Below, piece after piece: positions 63,461-64,000 of a stretch of DNA of 64,000 nt. Numbering within the stretch: position 1 is the stretch's first letter; the number at the start of each line of letters is the position of its first letter. The stretch comes from Onthophagus taurus (taxonomy: Eukaryota; Arthropoda; Insecta; Coleoptera; Scarabaeidae). Both the position numbers and the translations under genes were made by a program. The DNA lies in NCBI RefSeq assembly GCF_036711975.1, contig NC_091968.1, forward strand, positions 8,866,001-8,930,000, read 5' to 3'. The notes below the pieces were generated by a model. That model worked only from the letters and a program-made list of their open reading frames with translations, ran no database searches and was not told where the DNA came from.

Positions 63461-64000
63461 GGTTATCATAAAGACGTCACCTTTTCCAAGCAAAACTTTT
63501 CCTTTGAAAAACTACGCAATGCCTGTAGTATTAATCCTTTCATATATTCGCATTACGATACGCTACTCAAGACGATTACGCTCGCAAACTTGTTTTAATG
63601 GTGCACAGCTCGAAACTGATATTCTCGCTTGCGGTCTATGACAAGTCGAAGCCTGTCCATTACCCTCACTCAGAGTTAGTGAATTTTCTCATGTTTTAAC
63701 TGCTCAAGACGAATATATTCGCCAGCAAGCGAACGTATCGTAGTACCATTCGAGTTATTTATTGATATTTACGCGTAAAAATCCATCGCCGATCTAAACC
63801 ACTAACTTGCAAGGAACTTTTGGCAATATTGAAAAATAGTGATAGTCAAGAAAACTTTATTGGTCATTTAGAGGATCAGAGCGATGATGGATGAATCGAT
63901 ACCGACGAGAAAGCAAATGAAGGTAGGAATAGAAAATTTGATTCATTTTTATAAAAGTAATACGTGTATTACTGACAATTAGTGCATATTAGTGCTACTG
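63461..64000. other. Unassigned; possible coding remnant at 63786-63922
   Basis: One stretch reads RRSKPLTCKELLAILKNSDS, then HLEDQSDDG and (after a stop) DTDEKAN before AAG|GTAGGA. An acidic N-terminal exon of this kind occurs in piggyBac-type genes, but the evidence is slight. The rest is unassigned. Confidence 0.25.

Noticed and set aside
1..64000. CRISPR array, tRNA or rRNA genes
   Set aside because: Repeats are long and palindromic without spacers; no tRNA A/B box pair or rRNA stretch was found.

Overview
The window is AT-rich eukaryotic DNA, most likely from an insect. Reasons: host genes with 48-74 bp introns; R1-, LOA-, Jockey/CR1- and RTE-type LINEs; mariner (DD41D-type), hAT, piggyBac, PIF/Harbinger, Kolobok-like and CMC-like DNA transposons; and satellites. 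I cannot name the species. No CRISPR array, operon, prokaryotic feature, tRNA or rRNA gene was recognised.

Host genes are few. (1) A TATA/Inr promoter and first coding exon of a type II membrane protein (7509-7968, +). (2) A complete SLC22-type organic cation transporter with seven coding exons (24727-26867, -, 527 aa). (3) A complete five-exon tetraspanin (36486-37564, +, 289 aa). (4) A short PARP-fold protein lacking the catalytic residues (60067-60728, +, 195 aa). The exon models of 2-4 were built by hand and every phase closes. The start codon region of genes 2 and 4 is nearly or actually split by an intron.

Everything else is largely layered mobile DNA. 1-6130: a 175-bp palindromic satellite carrying a MITE and two LINEs. 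8585-9600: a 121-bp palindromic satellite. 9890-13879: a hAT element holding a LOA LINE (13-bp target duplication) that itself holds another LINE. 15926-18279: mariner-like element with ~443-bp inverted repeats. 18290-20844: RTE LINE split by a second long-TIR mariner and a MITE. 20853-21987: hAT element (8-bp duplication) holding an RTE 3' half. 22000-24400: LINE split by a Jockey-like LINE with an open RT. 28953-33735: R1-clade LINE (15-bp duplication) holding a spliced PIF transposon and a TTAA MITE. 37836-40212: Kolobok-like element. 40783-45826: unclassified transposon gene split by a mariner that holds another mariner and a MITE. 46284-52512: piggyBac split by a 4.9-kb CMC-like element with a TAA duplication. 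52519-59700: several LINE and mariner fragments. 61128-63460: PIF element with an antisense MADF-type gene in its intron, cut off by the 121-bp repeat family.

The best candidates for something poorly described are the 4.9-kb element at 47260-52171 (terminal repeats, TAA target and protein in one unit), the inactive-looking PARP protein, and the two cruciform-forming satellites.
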